The position numbers and the translations under genes were made by a program. From contig QNQO01000684.1 in NCBI GenBank assembly GCA_003290165.1, forward strand, positions 248,001 through 312,000: a stretch of DNA of 64,000 nucleotides. Direction: 5' to 3'. This document shows, piece after piece, positions 45,801-55,351 of the stretch; positions within the stretch are counted from its first letter, which is position 1; every line of letters starts with the position of its first letter. The stretch is from Berberis thunbergii. Lineage: Eukaryota; Streptophyta; Magnoliopsida; Ranunculales; Berberidaceae. The notes beneath the pieces are model-generated. The model made no database searches and had not been told where the DNA came from. It saw only the letters and a list, made by a program, of their open reading frames with translations.

Positions 45801-47295
45801 TGCTAGCGTCTAGCATATTTGGAGGAGTTGTTAAGAGGCTGGAAGATTTTGAGGTACATGCAACTATCTTCTAAAGGAAGATAATGTATAAGGTGTTTCC
45901 AGGATTCGGGGTGGCTCCTGCGCATTGTGCACAGGAGGACGTCCTGCGCAGGAAGCATAGCCGTCGGATCTGATCCAACGGCTTAGATCGACGGATTTCA
46001 AAAAAAAAAAATTTTTTTTTTTTTTTTTGAAATCCAATTTTTTAAATCCTTCGATCTGAACCGTTGGATCTAATCCAACGGCTGTGCTTCCTGCACCGGA
46101 TGTCCTCCTGCGCATTGTGCACAGGAGCTACCCCGGGTCCGTGTTTCCATCCACTCTGTGTTGGACATTTTGGAAAGAACATAATAGGAGAGTTTTTTCC
46201 ATGACAAGACAACGAACATAATAGGGATTTCTTGATTGTAAATTAGAATTTGGAGGTTCTGAAACCTTAACATTTTTGTTAAAAACCAAGGAGTCATATA
46301 GTTGCAGCAGCGATTGGAGGGCGGTCACAGACGCTTAAGGTCCTTAGAAAGAGTGGTGATAACCAAGAAGTACAATATACCAAGTGGCACAGTGGTAAAC
46401 TGAGGTGTGTAGAGCATCTCCCACTGAAGCAGGCAAATAACTTCCTTGAGGCAACCTCCCATTCAAGACAAAGGATTTAAAAATGAGGTTTCCATACTTC
46501 ATTGAGTGAACAACAGGTAAAAGGATAAGATTTAGGTGTTAGGAAACATTTGTATGTTAAACCAAAACTTCACTCACTAGTGTGTTTTGTTTGATTTGGT
46601 GCTCCAGAACAAAGATGAATTATTTGGAAATCAGTAACATACATGCGATGCTAGTTAATTAAGGAACATAGAACTTATCATTTACGACAAACTAACACAA
46701 AATGCAGTCCTCTTCTAATAATTTCAACAAAAATCAAACACTCAATTAACTCAACAACACATCCAATCGTATCAGAATAAAGAAAACAAATTACCCGAAA
46801 GTTCGCCTTGCAATCCTCAACAAGAGCCCTAAAACGATCTGCAAGAAGCTTGACAGTCTCCATCCGATTCAAAAGCAAGGAAACGAGCAGAAACCTCGCA
46901 TAAAACCTCAATTCCTTAAACCTCAAGCTCAAATTCTTGGACGAACCTTTTTCTTGGAAGTATCCTCGATTGAGAATCGCCTCATAGAACACATACGCCT
47001 CGAGCAAGAACCTCATCTCGCTCGTCCTCATGTACTGCCCGTAGTACAGCTGCCCAATCCGCGAGGCAATCTCGCCGATTTCCCACCTCTGCAAGCCCGA
47101 CTCAGTGAGTTTGGATCGGTTCTCCTGCTGAAACTTCCAGAGCTTCGTGTACGCTTTGAAAACCTTGTGGAAGTAGTGATGACGTGGCACTCCTCCTCCT
47201 CCGTAGAAGGGAAGGTCTCGAACGCAGACGAACTTCTTGTCAGCGCTCTCGACCAGTGCTCGAAATGTCTTCGCCACTTCCTTTGCGTCGCCCAT
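33829..47295 (-). CDS. SCAI: SCAI homologue (DUF3550/UPF0682 family), nine exons, with an apparent 1-nt frameshift in exon 8
   Basis: Exons on the minus strand: 47295-46795, 39610-39404, 39279-39037, 37569-37503, 37415-37224, 37060-36969, 34748-34566, 34475-34340 and 34033-33829. They join in frame to ~608 residues, the usual size of plant SCAI proteins. Recognisable blocks: MGDAKEVAKTFRALVESADK; ETNFKEWKLLVQEIARFLKA; FTELSMDTFRMLQCLEWEPS; LPPNPRKAILYRPSVSH; IPFTRKPLFLIVDSD; VVHGAERGETAALFLSPRK; ALSEWEVKLCKSTHVDLVWA; RLANSLGKADIFHFH. Human SCAI is a nuclear cofactor that restrains MRTF/SRF transcription and acts in DNA repair; the plant role is not established. Exon 8 is one nucleotide short: five T's at 34358-34362 where six would keep the frame to exon 9. 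Intron 6 uses a probable GC donor. Introns hold LINE, TRIM and MITE insertions. Confidence 0.9.
34242..34342. repeat. ~47-bp tandem duplication at the SCAI exon 8 donor
   Basis: The string aaactaatatatcctaagay (y = t or c), followed by aaaggaaataaatacctc, occurs twice in tandem. It lies immediately inside intron 8 and duplicates the exon 8 donor-proximal sequence, so a second copy of the donor context (gaggtatttatt) sits ~47 nt inside the intron. Confidence 0.75.
34363..34748 (+). other. No separate gene on the strand opposite SCAI exons 7-8
   Basis: Short frames on the plus strand here have no recognisable features and are treated as antisense shadows of SCAI. Confidence 0.4.
35700..36640 (+). 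pseudogene. LINE reverse-transcriptase remnant in SCAI intron 6
   Basis: Plus-strand fragments in several frames follow LINE order. PYSFPMAFWWKCRHFV near 35880 corresponds to the PDGF.MAF block. CSLSPFLFAMVMKGLSKLLS near 36100 corresponds to GDPLSPFLF..., followed by THMQFDSFQ for the catalytic LQFADD block, with the catalytic aspartates lost. Near 36400, SLEKRLFMWKSKFFSKGQL is followed by FHGVNWKRVSIRKNCGGGG. It is antisense to SCAI and heavily mutated. It may begin nearer 35230. Confidence 0.75.
37893..38467 (+). mobile_element. TRIM (miniature LTR retrotransposon) in SCAI intron 3
   Basis: LTR 1 (37893-38158, tgtaacagcc...gtcgttaca) is followed two bases later by a tRNA-iMet primer-binding site (tggtatcagagcc). 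A ~65-bp interior ends in the purine tract aagggggtgga. LTR 2 (38227-38467, tgtaaaaact...cgggtcatt) follows. The LTRs share ordered blocks (gctatatatgtgcaaggttgg; acgcgttttaaa/tgcgttttaaa; ggacaatatctt). No coding capacity. The total of ~575 bp, PBS and PPT with almost no interior fit a TRIM. The 3' end of LTR 2 runs into a C26 tract where the terminal ...taca should be. Confidence 0.85.
38468..38493. repeat. Poly(C) tract, 26 nt
   Basis: Uninterrupted C26 at the end of the TRIM 3' LTR; its exact length may not be reliable in the assembly. Confidence 0.9.
38708..38830. mobile_element. MITE end fragment related to the Tourist-like family
   Basis: gggtgtattaggttgcatgt resembles the terminus of the element at 14008 (gggtgtgtttggttgcatgg). 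Only one end is recognisable. Confidence 0.4.
42748..43323 (-). pseudogene. LINE zf-RVT remnant in SCAI intron 1
   Basis: The upstream ORF (43323-43075) resembles the spacer after LINE reverse transcriptase (VEALNQLNEREKDELCLIL). The next (43062-42748) gives the zinc-binding region: WTVIQGKMLNVDNLYRHG, then a segment that has lost its cysteines (DLPYVVPMKNPNICWSIVSL), then KIYHRWVKILSEFGVS. It is on the same strand as SCAI and is not an exon, because exons 1 and 2 join directly in frame. Confidence 0.7.
45050..45700 (+). pseudogene. Probable LINE 3' region remnant
   Basis: The plus strand contains FNDKFPRLFTLCNMKQGKG, resembling the ..FPRLFALC.. block between the LINE reverse transcriptase and its zinc-binding end, with other weak pieces to ~45620. 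No continuous frame. Confidence 0.4.
45902..46140. mobile_element. Fold-back MITE, 239 bp, 9-bp target duplication GTGTTTCCA
   Basis: The left end ggattcggggtggctcctg and the reverse complement of the right end (ggacccggggtagctcctg) start long inverted arms, which include cgcattgtgcacaggagga and an atccaacgg block. They meet at an A/T tract (~45999-46030). Direct repeats GTGTTTCCA flank it (45893-45901 and 46141-46149), indicating Mutator-type transposition. Confidence 0.9.
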
Positions 47296-47678
47296 GGCGC
47301 ACGTTAGCAACAACCACCGACCAACTTCTCCTCCTCTTCTTCAGGCTGTTGGTCTCTCTCTCTGGAACTACTACTCTGGAGGGACCGTTTGTTTTTTTTT
47401 TGTGTTTGTTTTTTTTTTTTTTTTGTTGGAGGGTGGTAAAAGTACTTTTTTGCTTTTTATTTTATTTTTTTTGCTTTTGTGTCCTTTTCCTTTTATCTTT
47501 GGTGGTGTTAGGTTGGCACTGACAAACATGCAAACGTGGCCTTGTTGGAGATGCTACAGTTCAGCTCTGAATGATTTCTGCAACAAGTTTGGGTCTAGTT
47601 GTCAACGCCGCAGTATTTATGGCTGGTGGGGAAAGTGAAACGTGGTCCTCAATAATATTTCATTTCCTTCTTGCAAGA
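47296..47678 (-). promoter_or_regulatory. SCAI 5' region between start codon and gypsy insertion
   Basis: Only ~380 bp separates the SCAI start codon from the LTR at 47679. The near part is pyrimidine-rich on the plus strand (T-runs at 47393-47425). The element therefore sits in or just beyond the core promoter. I could not pick out a TATA box with confidence. Confidence 0.4.
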
Positions 47679-48191
47679 TGTCACAGTTGTGACTCGGAGA
47701 TAAGAAGGAAAAGACAAATTGAATGAAGTAATCTCTATTGAATACACAAAATAGAAAAAATCTAACTGGCGAGGGAAGCAGCGAGGGATCCCACAGGGGG
47801 AGGGGGAGCTGTCCATTTTCCTCGGAATGCGTATTTGAATTTTTAACACATGCATCCTAGGGGGGGAATGGACGGCTCCCCCTCCCCCTGTGGGGTCCCT
47901 CGCTGTTTTCCTCGCTGATTATCAAGTCGAGCCCTTCTCTTACAAATTTCTTCTCTGCTATTCTCTTCTTTTTCCCCTCTATTTATCTACAGTGCTCTGT
48001 AACATAATTTCAAATGAATCCCTTAGGATTATTACACGTGTTCGGCCTTGATGAGTTTATAACAACCTGACCAGGTAAAGTTACTCTATTGCCCTTAGTT
48101 CAAATTCAAACTATTTGAATTTGGCGCCCTTTTGTCTTTTGCATTTCCAGTTTTTGGGTTTGCAATTCCAACTCGATATGAATATGTGACA
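47679..48191 (-). repeat. 3' LTR of the gypsy element (contains a MITE)
   Basis: 513 bp versus 374 bp for its partner, the difference being the MITE at 47768-47915. Outside it the two LTRs align closely. Confidence 0.93.
47768..47915. mobile_element. Fold-back MITE inside the gypsy 3' LTR
   Basis: The arms 47769-47817 (gcgagggaagcagcgaggga...) and 47867-47915 (...tccctcgctgttttcctcgc) are inverted repeats of ~49 bp, including a shared acagggggagggggagc block, around a ~50-bp loop. It is absent from the other LTR, so it inserted after the retrotransposon. Its target duplication is unclear. Confidence 0.85.
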
Positions 48192-48221
48192 ATGCCAACC
48201 CCTTCGAAATGATCATTGTCC

Positions 48222-48728
48222 TCAAGGATTGAAATGTGGAAAGGTAGCGTGAATGTGTGTCCAGTCTTTCCAAGTGGCATCGGTTGGAGCAGAGTTCGAC
48301 CAATGAATCAGGACCTGAGTCACAGCTTGGTTGTGACGGGGAATAAGATGGCGAGCCAAGATGGCCACTGGTTCAGCACGAAAGGAGCATGAGCGGTCGA
48401 CTAGTGGCAGGACAGGTGAGGTGACAGTGTTGGTTCCAATCTTCCGCTTCAATTGTGAAACATGGAAGACTGGGTGAACTCTGGAGCTGGCTGGCAGACT
48501 CAGTTTGTATGCAACCTCACTGATGCGCTCAAGAATCTGGAAGGGGCCATAGAATCTAGCTGACAATTTGAGGTTGTGGCGAAAAGTCACAGAAGTTTGG
48601 CGATACGATTGTAAACGAAGGTAGACCCAATCACCCACAGCGAACTCACGCTCAGATCTGTGTTTGTCAGCATAGTGTTTCATCCGAGCTTGGGCCAAGT
48701 GGAGTTTCTCCTTAATAATATTCATCAT
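48222..48728 (-). pseudogene. Gypsy integrase C-terminus and chromodomain
   Basis: Open frame with the integrase C-terminal module (KHRSEREFAVGDWVYLRLQ, LSARFYGPFQILERI, VHPVFHVSQLKR). It ends in a chromodomain-like stretch (PVAILARHLIPRHNQAVTQV, then LIHWSNSAPTDATWKDW), which marks the element as a chromovirus. It is separated from the integrase core by a frame disruption near 48740-48810. Confidence 0.88.
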
Positions 48729-48809
48729 CTGATCTCTGTCGCGAAGGAATTTCTGGACATCAGAGATGGAGGGAGAGCCATTAGAGGAGGCCGATACCCA
48801 TATAAGGCC

Positions 48810-49690
48810 TCAAATGGGGATGTCTGAATAGCACTGTGGAAAGCAGTGTTTGTACCAAAACTTTGCTAAATAGAGCCATGTCGACCATTGAAGCGGAGCA
48901 TCGCCAGTCATGCAACGGAGATAAGTCTCGAGGCAGGCATTAGTCCGTTCAGTCTGTCCATCTGTTTGGGGATGGTAGGACGAGCTGAGATTGAGAGAAG
49001 TGCCCAGTGCTGAAAAAATATCACGCCAGAAAGCACTTACGAAAACTTTTTCCCTATCGGAGACAATTGAAGTGGGAAGGACGTGAAGTCGGTAGACATG
49101 ACGTAAGAACAGATCAGCAATCATAGCAGAAGTAAAAGGGTGCGCCAATGCTATGAAATGAGCAAATTTGGTGAGCCTGTCAATTACTACCAGAATGACT
49201 GTTTTGGATTTGGAAGGGGGAGCCCTTCGATGAAATCCATCGAGATGTGTTGTCAGGCGTGCTCCGGTATGGGAAGGGGCTGAAGAAGACCACACTAAGC
49301 GGACTGGTCGTTCTTATTACGCTGGCAGGTGTCACACTTAGACACGTAAGTGAGAACATCATGTTGCATTCTGGGCCAGAAGAAGTATTGATGAAGGCGT
49401 TTGTAGGTGGTGTTGCTACTCGAGTGGCCACCTAATGCAGAATTGTGGAGTTACTGTAACAGTTGCTTACGCAAGGACCCAGTGGAGCCAACACAAATCT
49501 GATGGTTATGCTTTAGGATGCCATTAGTGAAAGAGAAAGGTGGTTTGGAAGCAGGGTCAATGAGCAGCTGCTGAATGAGATGAGTCATAAACTGATCCTG
49601 GTCATAGGAAGCAACAACCTCTAGAAGCCAGGTTGGTTTAACCACTGCTAGGGCCAAGCACTGCCCAGCAGACTCCGTGCATCTAGACAA
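48810..49690 (-). pseudogene. Gypsy integrase core
   Basis: Zinc-binding HHCC region near 49420-49310 (CDTCQRN). Core segments VVIDRLTKFAHFIALAHPF, LPTSIVSDREKVFVSAFW and SSYHPQTDGQTERTNACLE contain the D, D and E catalytic positions. At least two frame breaks occur, near 49290 and 49445. Confidence 0.9.
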
Positions 49691-49702
49691 GGCATCAGCA
49701 AC

Positions 49703-50878
49703 CTAGTTATCCACCCCCTTTTTGTAATGAATCTCGTAGTCAAAACCAAGCAGCTTAGCCAACCAACGCTGCTGGGTCATTGTAGTGACCTTCTGAGCAA
49801 AAAAGAAACGGATGCGTTGGTGGTCGGTATAAATAATAAACTTGGAACCAAGAAGATAAGAGCGCCAACGCTGAACTGCCATGACAATGGCCAGTAGCTC
49901 TTTCTCATAAGTAGATAGGGAGAGGTTCCCAGGACCGAGAGCTTTACTGAAAAATGCTATTGGGCGGCCAGCTTGAGAAAGAACAACCCCCACACCTCTG
50001 GAACAGGCGTCGGTCTCAATGACAAATGGATCCAAAAAAATTGGAAGGGCTAGGAGAGGAGCCTCACACATGGCCTGTTTTAACTGTAGGAAGGTAGTGG
50101 AAGCCTGAGGAGACCATTGGAAGGCATTTTTCTTAAGAAGATCAGTCAATGGCTTCGCAATGACACCATATTGTGAGATAAATTTCCTGTAATACCCCGT
50201 GAGACCAAGAAAACCGCAGAGCTGCTTGATATTCGTAGGAGTAGGCCAGTTGGTCATAGCAACAATCTTCTGAGGGTCTGCCTCCACACCCTGGGCACTG
50301 ATAATGTGGCCCAAGTACTCCAATTTCTCTTGGCCAAAAGAGCACTTGGATAATTTGAGAAACAAGCTGTGTTGGCGGAGAATGGTGAAGACAATGTGGA
50401 GGTGGTCCAAATGAATGGAGAGATCAAGACTGTAAATAAGGATGTCATCAAAGAATACTAGGACAAACTTCCGAAGAAGAGGCTGGAATATTTGATTCAT
50501 GAGAGCCTGGAAAGAGGCAGGCGCATTAGTCAGTCCAAATGGCATCACCTTGAACTCAAAGTGGCCATGATGTGTTTTGAAGGCTGTTTTGTGGATGTTG
50601 GGTGGGTGAACGAGCAGCTGATGATAACCAAACCTTAAGTCCAACTTTGAGAAGATTGTAGCACCATGAAGTTCATCAAAAAGCTCGTCAATGAGGGGCA
50701 TAGGGAACTTTTCCTTGATAGTGATCTCATTCAACTTCCTATAGTCCACACAGAATTTCCAAGACCCATATTTTTTTCTAACCAACAGGATAGGAGCAGC
50801 AAAGGGACTATGAGAGTGCCTGATTAACCCAGATTCAAGCATCTCCTGAATTAGTTTCTCCACAACTACTTTCTGCAT
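49703..50878 (-). CDS. Gypsy reverse transcriptase and RNase H, open reading frame
   Basis: 391-residue open frame. Reverse transcriptase: SGLIRHSHSPFAAPILLVRK, FCVDYRKLNEITIKEKFPMP, FSKLDLRFGYHQLLVHP, VMPFGLTNAPASFQALMN and the catalytic box LVFFDDILIYS (FFDD variant of YxDD). RNase H follows: FVIETDACSRGVGVVLSQ, LSTYEKELLAIVMAVQRWR and IIYTDHQRIRFF. It forms part of gag-pol and is not a host gene. It is the best preserved part of the element. Confidence 0.93.
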   Translation of the reverse strand: MQKVVVEKLIQEMLESGLIRHSHSPFAAPILLVRKKYGSWKFCVDYRKLNEITIKEKFPMPLIDELFDELHGATIFSKLDLRFGYHQLLVHPPNIHKTAFKTHHGHFEFKVMPFGLTNAPASFQALMNQIFQPLLRKFVLVFFDDILIYSLDLSIHLDHLHIVFTILRQHSLFLKLSKCSFGQEKLEYLGHIISAQGVEADPQKIVAMTNWPTPTNIKQLCGFLGLTGYYRKFISQYGVIAKPLTDLLKKNAFQWSPQASTTFLQLKQAMCEAPLLALPIFLDPFVIETDACSRGVGVVLSQAGRPIAFFSKALGPGNLSLSTYEKELLAIVMAVQRWRSYLLGSKFIIYTDHQRIRFFFAQKVTTMTQQRWLAKLLGFDYEIHYKKGVDN

Positions 50879-51450
50879 ATACGGGACCTTGTAAGGACTT
50901 TGAGAAGGGGGATGATGGCCTGGTTTAAGTGGAATGTGGTGGTTGAGGGCACGACTTGGTGGAAGATCAGTAGGCTCCTGAAATAGTCACTGAAAGTGGA
51001 GATGATAAGCTGGACAGCAGGAACAGGTGGAGGAGTAGGAGCCACAGTAGTAATGGAAAAAATGTGACAGAAGAAGGAACTAGCATGATGCTTCCAAAGC
51101 TTAGAAAAACCCTTTGCTTTCATTAAGCAGAGATCAGCATGTTCAGTCCCACATTGTAAGGTAATGGCTTTGCCATCCACATTGAGAGTCAACTGAAGTT
51201 TCTGTAAATTTAAAGTAATATCTCCAAACAGTTTTAACCAGTCACTTCCCAAAACCATATCATAACCACCCAGGGGCAACACCCGTAAGCTACCTTCGAA
51301 AGAAACACCCTGCATAGTCCATAGAAGCCGTTGGCAGAGAGCATTACTCAACAACTGGTCTCTATTGGCAACTTTCACAACCATCTGAGGCGTCAAATAG
51401 ATAGGCCATTTAGTTGCTTTAATTACACTTGGATCAATGAAAGAATGGGT
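50866..51450 (-). pseudogene. Gypsy aspartic protease region
   Basis: Reads SSTHSFIDPSVIKATKWPIY and continues through LLWTMQGVSFEGSLRVLPLG to YDMVLGSDWLKLFG, which is the retropepsin order in gypsy elements. The catalytic DTG/DSG end is split from it by the 2.1-kb insertion that starts at 51456. Its 3' end overlaps the reverse transcriptase ORF in another frame. Confidence 0.85.
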
Positions 51451-51455
51451 ACTGC

Positions 51456-53594
51456 TGATGCAAATTTAACTAACCTAAATAAATAGGTTAATTTAACCTA
51501 ATTTTAATAACTGCAAGTGCACAGTGTCTAACTGGTAGACAAGGGCAAGTACAGGTCGATCCCACAAGGACTGTGGTTGTAATTAAATTTCAGGGTTTAT
51601 TTAAACTAATTTAAATTGGGGTTACAACAATTAAAATATCTAAACTAAAAATCAAATCAAAAACAAAATCAAAAGTTTTAAAGAATATGAGAAAGGAAAC
51701 CAAGGCATTGAATCCACCACAGGTTATTTGAGATTTGTGTAATCAAAAATATTATTTTCAAGATTTAACATGACTAACCTAAAGATTAATCTAAGTTCAC
51801 AATTGATTTCAGCATAGGTATAAACCCCTAGAATTGCGTGTAATTTTAATAACTGCAAGTGCACAGTGTCTAACTGGTAGACAAGGGCAGGTACAGGTCG
51901 ATCCCACAAGGACTGTGGTTGCAATTAAATTTCAGGGTTTATTTAAACTAATTTAAATTGGGGTTACAACAATTAAAATATCTAAACTAAAAATCAAATA
52001 AAAACAAAATAAAAAGTTTTAAAGAATATGAGAAAGGAAACCAAGGCATTGAATCCACCACAGGTTCTTTGAGATTTGTGTAATCAAAAATATTGTTTTC
52101 AAGATTTAACATGACTAACCTAAAGATTAATCTAAGTTCACAATTGATTTCAGCATAGGTATAAACCCCTAGAATTGTGTGTCTTCTTACGACACACACA
52201 ATCACAGGTTTATTTTAACTAATCCTAATCCCTAGCATTGCGTGTCTTCTTACGGCACACACAATCACAGATTCAGATTAATTGATTAAATCAGACTTTT
52301 GAATTTCAACAAAGAGTATTTCTAACTACCGACTAGTCTAGATAATTAATCAGGATATAATCAGTGAAAGCAAATTATTGAAAATCATAAATCAAATGTG
52401 TTTAACGTTCAAGCATAAAGAAAACAATAAATTTAAATACACAAACTCTAGGAAACCCTATGGTTTCATCGTAGCCTTGGTGAATGGTTTAGCTGGTCAT
52501 GGTAGCGGTGGGCACAACGTCAATGGAGGTGGAAATCATCTCTGCACTGACGCAAATCCCGAGAAAACTAGCCAAAAGCACTCTGTGGTGGCTCTTACAG
52601 ATAGTTGGGGTGTGAATAGCCAAATAACCAAATAAATCAATTCATGCCTCTGCTACATTAGCGCTACAGTACTGCTACAGTACCTATCGCTCCGGTCGTC
52701 TTCTCCAGCGCGACAGTGGCTCTCGCGGTGATTTTCTTTGCTCCTCGCGACCTCCCTCGATCTCCAATTGATTCTAAAACCTGTAAAAGAAGAACAAAGG
52801 TGAGGAAACACCAATAAAACAGCATAAATAAAGGGAGAGAAATCGGGAGGGAATCCCTGTTTTCGCTTCCTGTTTCAGCGACTGTGGTGCGCCGCGCTGA
52901 CTTCTTTCTGTGGTGGTTAGACGGTGGCGGAGAGAAGGTAAGGAGGCCTGGAAGAGGAGAGGACTGAGAGGAGAGGAGGACGGCCTGTGGCTCTGTCGCG
53001 AGGCGAAACAGAGCCACTGTGAACTCTGTTTCGCGAGGTGGTTCTCGGTTGATGGTGCTCGGTCTGTGACGGTGATCAGTGCGGAAATGATGGCTGTGTG
53101 GACAGGGGAGAAAAGATGTGGAAGCTGGGAGAACGAGAGAGACGATGAGATGAAGGGTGATGACGGGATTATCGCTACCGGCTCTCCTATCGAGCGAGGG
53201 TTGCCGGCAGGGTGGTGTGGTGGCTGGAAAAGAGATGAGGGGAGAGGGGCTGTGGAAGAAGAGAGAATAAGAGATCCCTGGTTCTCTAAGATTAGGGGAG
53301 CTAAATAGGGTTCTATTATCTTGGGCTTGGGTTTTTAGGTTAGCATTTTTGGATTTGGGCTTAGGTTAAATTAGGTGGATCTAGGTTTACTAGGGTTAGG
53401 TTTAGATATGTGACTCTCTGCTTTGTACCACCACTAGAATCGACCAATTGTCTGTCGCCTTAATACCATTTCATCGTTAACGCTCAAATTTCTGCCAAGA
53501 CATGAAAACGAAATAATTATTATAAATTATAATAATCGAAACACTAACATATATAAATTAAGGGATATATTATGTAATAATTATGTGAATATCA
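51456..53594. mobile_element. 2.14-kb TG...CA insertion with 5-bp TSD ACTGC, probable solo LTR
   Basis: Starts TGATGCAAATTTAACT, ends TTATGTGAATATCA, and is flanked by ACTGC on both sides (51451-51455 and 53595-53599). It separates the last gag codons (KKKSVSIL) from the protease (SSTHSFID). TG...CA ends with a 5-bp duplication are the marks of an LTR retrotransposon. No primer site, polypurine tract or polyprotein is visible, so a solo LTR from a long-LTR element is the simplest reading. It contains a 340-bp tandem duplication. Its tgcaagtgcacagtg / gatcccacaaggactg motif resembles one I recall as widespread in plant repeats. Confidence 0.75.
51502..52181. repeat. 340-bp tandem duplication inside the 2.14-kb insertion
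   Basis: aattttaataactgcaagtg at 51502 recurs at 51842, and the following ~335 bp matches with few differences. A third, partial motif (cctagcattgcgtgtcttct) appears near 52230. Confidence 0.88.
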
Positions 53595-53605
53595 ACTGCT
53601 AGTAT

Positions 53606-54916
53606 CTATAATATGGAGACTGACTTCTTCTTAATCAGCCCCTTGAGAAGCAATGTATTGGATGAAGAACAGCCGTGGAGAGCATGGAGGGATATCTCCA
53701 TATCAGAGGGTACCTCATGTAACAGGTTCACTGTGGTGATATCAGCAAAGGCAGCAGGATCTTCAATAGACTCATCCTCCTCTTCAGCAACTAACATATA
53801 TAATTGCTGGGTCTGACACAAATGGCCAGGTTTATACTGCTCGTCACAATTGTAGCAAAGACCCTTCTCTCTTCTTATCCACATTTGAGTGGGAGTAAGG
53901 CGCCTAATAGGTTGAACATGAGAAGGAGGTCGAGTGGACGCAAAATGTAGGGATTGGTAAGGTGGTTTATGTGAGTGGAAAGGGATGGAATGAGGTGAAG
54001 GAGTAGGAATGGTTTTGTTGTATTGTGATGTTGGCGTGATGGAAAAGGTAGTCAACTGAATGGAAGAGGTGGCATTGGAGTAGGAATGTTGTTTGGGCCA
54101 TGATGAATGTTGATGAGTTGGTTTGGTTAGATTTTAAGACATAGTGGATGCTTCCTGCATTCTCGCCAAGGACAAGGCTTGGGTCAGAGTGGTTGGCTTG
54201 AAAAGCTGAACCATAGATTTAATGTTGCTCTTCAGCCCACTCAAGAAGCTAAGGACGAAGTATTGTTCGTCCAGGTGGCGATTGTGTGCCAACATTAGTG
54301 AGCGTAACTCTTCAAAATTATCAAAGTAATCGTTAACAGTCCCATGTTGATGAAGTTTATTAAAAGATTCAACAAAATTGTCCAACACTGCCTCCTCAAA
54401 ACGTTCACAGATGTCCAAGCTAAACTGCTTCCATTGAAGCATTTCCTTTCCCACATGGTAGTCAAAAAACCATAGGTCTGCCTTTCTCGATAAATGGATT
54501 GAAGCCATGCTAACCTTGTTAGTCTCTGAAACTTGAAAGAACTCGAAGTACCTCTCACATTTTTTCACCCATGATCTGGGATTTACTCCGTCAAAATAAG
54601 GGAAATCCAGTTTGGGAAATCGAGAGCACATACCTTAGCTCTCCTAGTGATTCTGGGAGTTGGATCGGTGATCCACATGGCTAGAGATCAGAGTAGAGGA
54701 AGTAGTTGGTTCCGTCGCTCGTACTGGAGTAGGAGGATTTTGCATCAACTGGACGAGTTGGTCGAACCTCAATTCGATTCGCTTCTCCTGGCCTTCCTGT
54801 GCGATAGCTAACTTTCTGATTTCTCCTTTTAAGAACTCAATTTGTCCGGCTGTTTCATTCTGATTCTTCCTCGTTTCTCTCATGAACTGCTCGGCTTCCT
54901 TTGCCCTTGTCTCCAT
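53606..54916 (-). pseudogene. Gypsy gag with CCHC zinc knuckle
   Basis: Three minus-strand pieces: a coiled-coil-like start (54916-54644, METRAKEAEQFMRETRKNQN), the retrotrans-gag core (54631-54134, including RYFEFFQVSETNKVSMASIH and SFLSGLKSNIKSMVQ) and a tail with a zinc knuckle (CYNCDEQYKPGHLC, near 53860). In-frame stops between the first two pieces and a stop at 54134 disable it. The 3' end abuts the 2.14-kb insertion. Confidence 0.9.
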
Positions 54917-54963
54917 GTCTTGCAGTGGTGATGCTCAGGCCATAGTACCAGATAATCGACACC

Positions 54964-54975
54964 GCTCTGATACCA
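54964..54975 (-). promoter_or_regulatory. Primer-binding site (tRNA-iMet) of the gypsy element
   Basis: The minus strand reads TGGTATCAGAGC two bases inside the 5' LTR end. Confidence 0.9.
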
Positions 54976-54977
54976 AA

Positions 54978-55351
54978 TGTCACAGTTGTGACTTGGAGAT
55001 AAGAAGGAAAGACAAACTGAATGAAGTAATCTCTATTGAATACAGAAAATAAGGAGAACAAGCTACTGCTCAGACTGATTATCAATTCGAGCCCTTCTCT
55101 TACAAATTTCTTTTCTGCTATTCTCTTCTTTCTCCCCTCTATTTATCTACAGTGTTCTGTAACAGAATTTCAAATGAATCCCTTAGGATTATTACACGTG
55201 TTTGGCCTTGATGAGTTTATAACAACCTGACCAGGTAAAGTTACTATATTGCCCTTAGTTCAAATTCAAACTATTTGAATTTGGCACCCTTTTGTCTTTT
55301 GCATTTCCAGTTTTTGGGTTTGGAATTCCAACTCGGATTGAATATGTGACA
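54978..55351 (-). repeat. 5' LTR of the gypsy element
   Basis: 374 bp, aligning closely with 47679-48191 outside the MITE. Confidence 0.94.

Larger units (their letters stand above)
39611..46794 (-). other. SCAI intron 1 (7.2 kb)
   Basis: Donor CGG|gtaatt and acceptor ttccag|GAG are canonical. Contents: at least two LINE remnants (42748-43323 and ~45050-45700) and a MULE-type MITE (45902-46140). The remainder, including 39650-41900, contains several ORFs of 60-116 codons on both strands that I could not match to any family. Confidence 0.75.
47679..55351 (-). mobile_element. Ty3-gypsy chromovirus retrotransposon, 7.7 kb including nested insertions, TSD CAAGA
   Basis: LTRs are at 54978-55351 (5', since the element reads on the minus strand) and 47679-48191 (3'), bounded by TGTCAC...GTGACA. 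Direct repeats CAAGA at 47674-47678 and 55352-55356 mark the insertion. Coding order on the minus strand is gag, protease, reverse transcriptase/RNase H, integrase, chromodomain, which is the gypsy order. Nested insertions are a 2.1-kb TG...CA element between gag and protease and a 148-bp MITE in the 3' LTR. Stops and frameshifts in gag and integrase make it non-autonomous now, but the reverse transcriptase frame is open. It lies just upstream of SCAI. Confidence 0.95.

Noticed and set aside
47184..47638. ORFs of 112-133 codons on the plus strand near 47.3 kb
   Set aside because: Partly antisense to SCAI exon 1 and partly translated T-runs.
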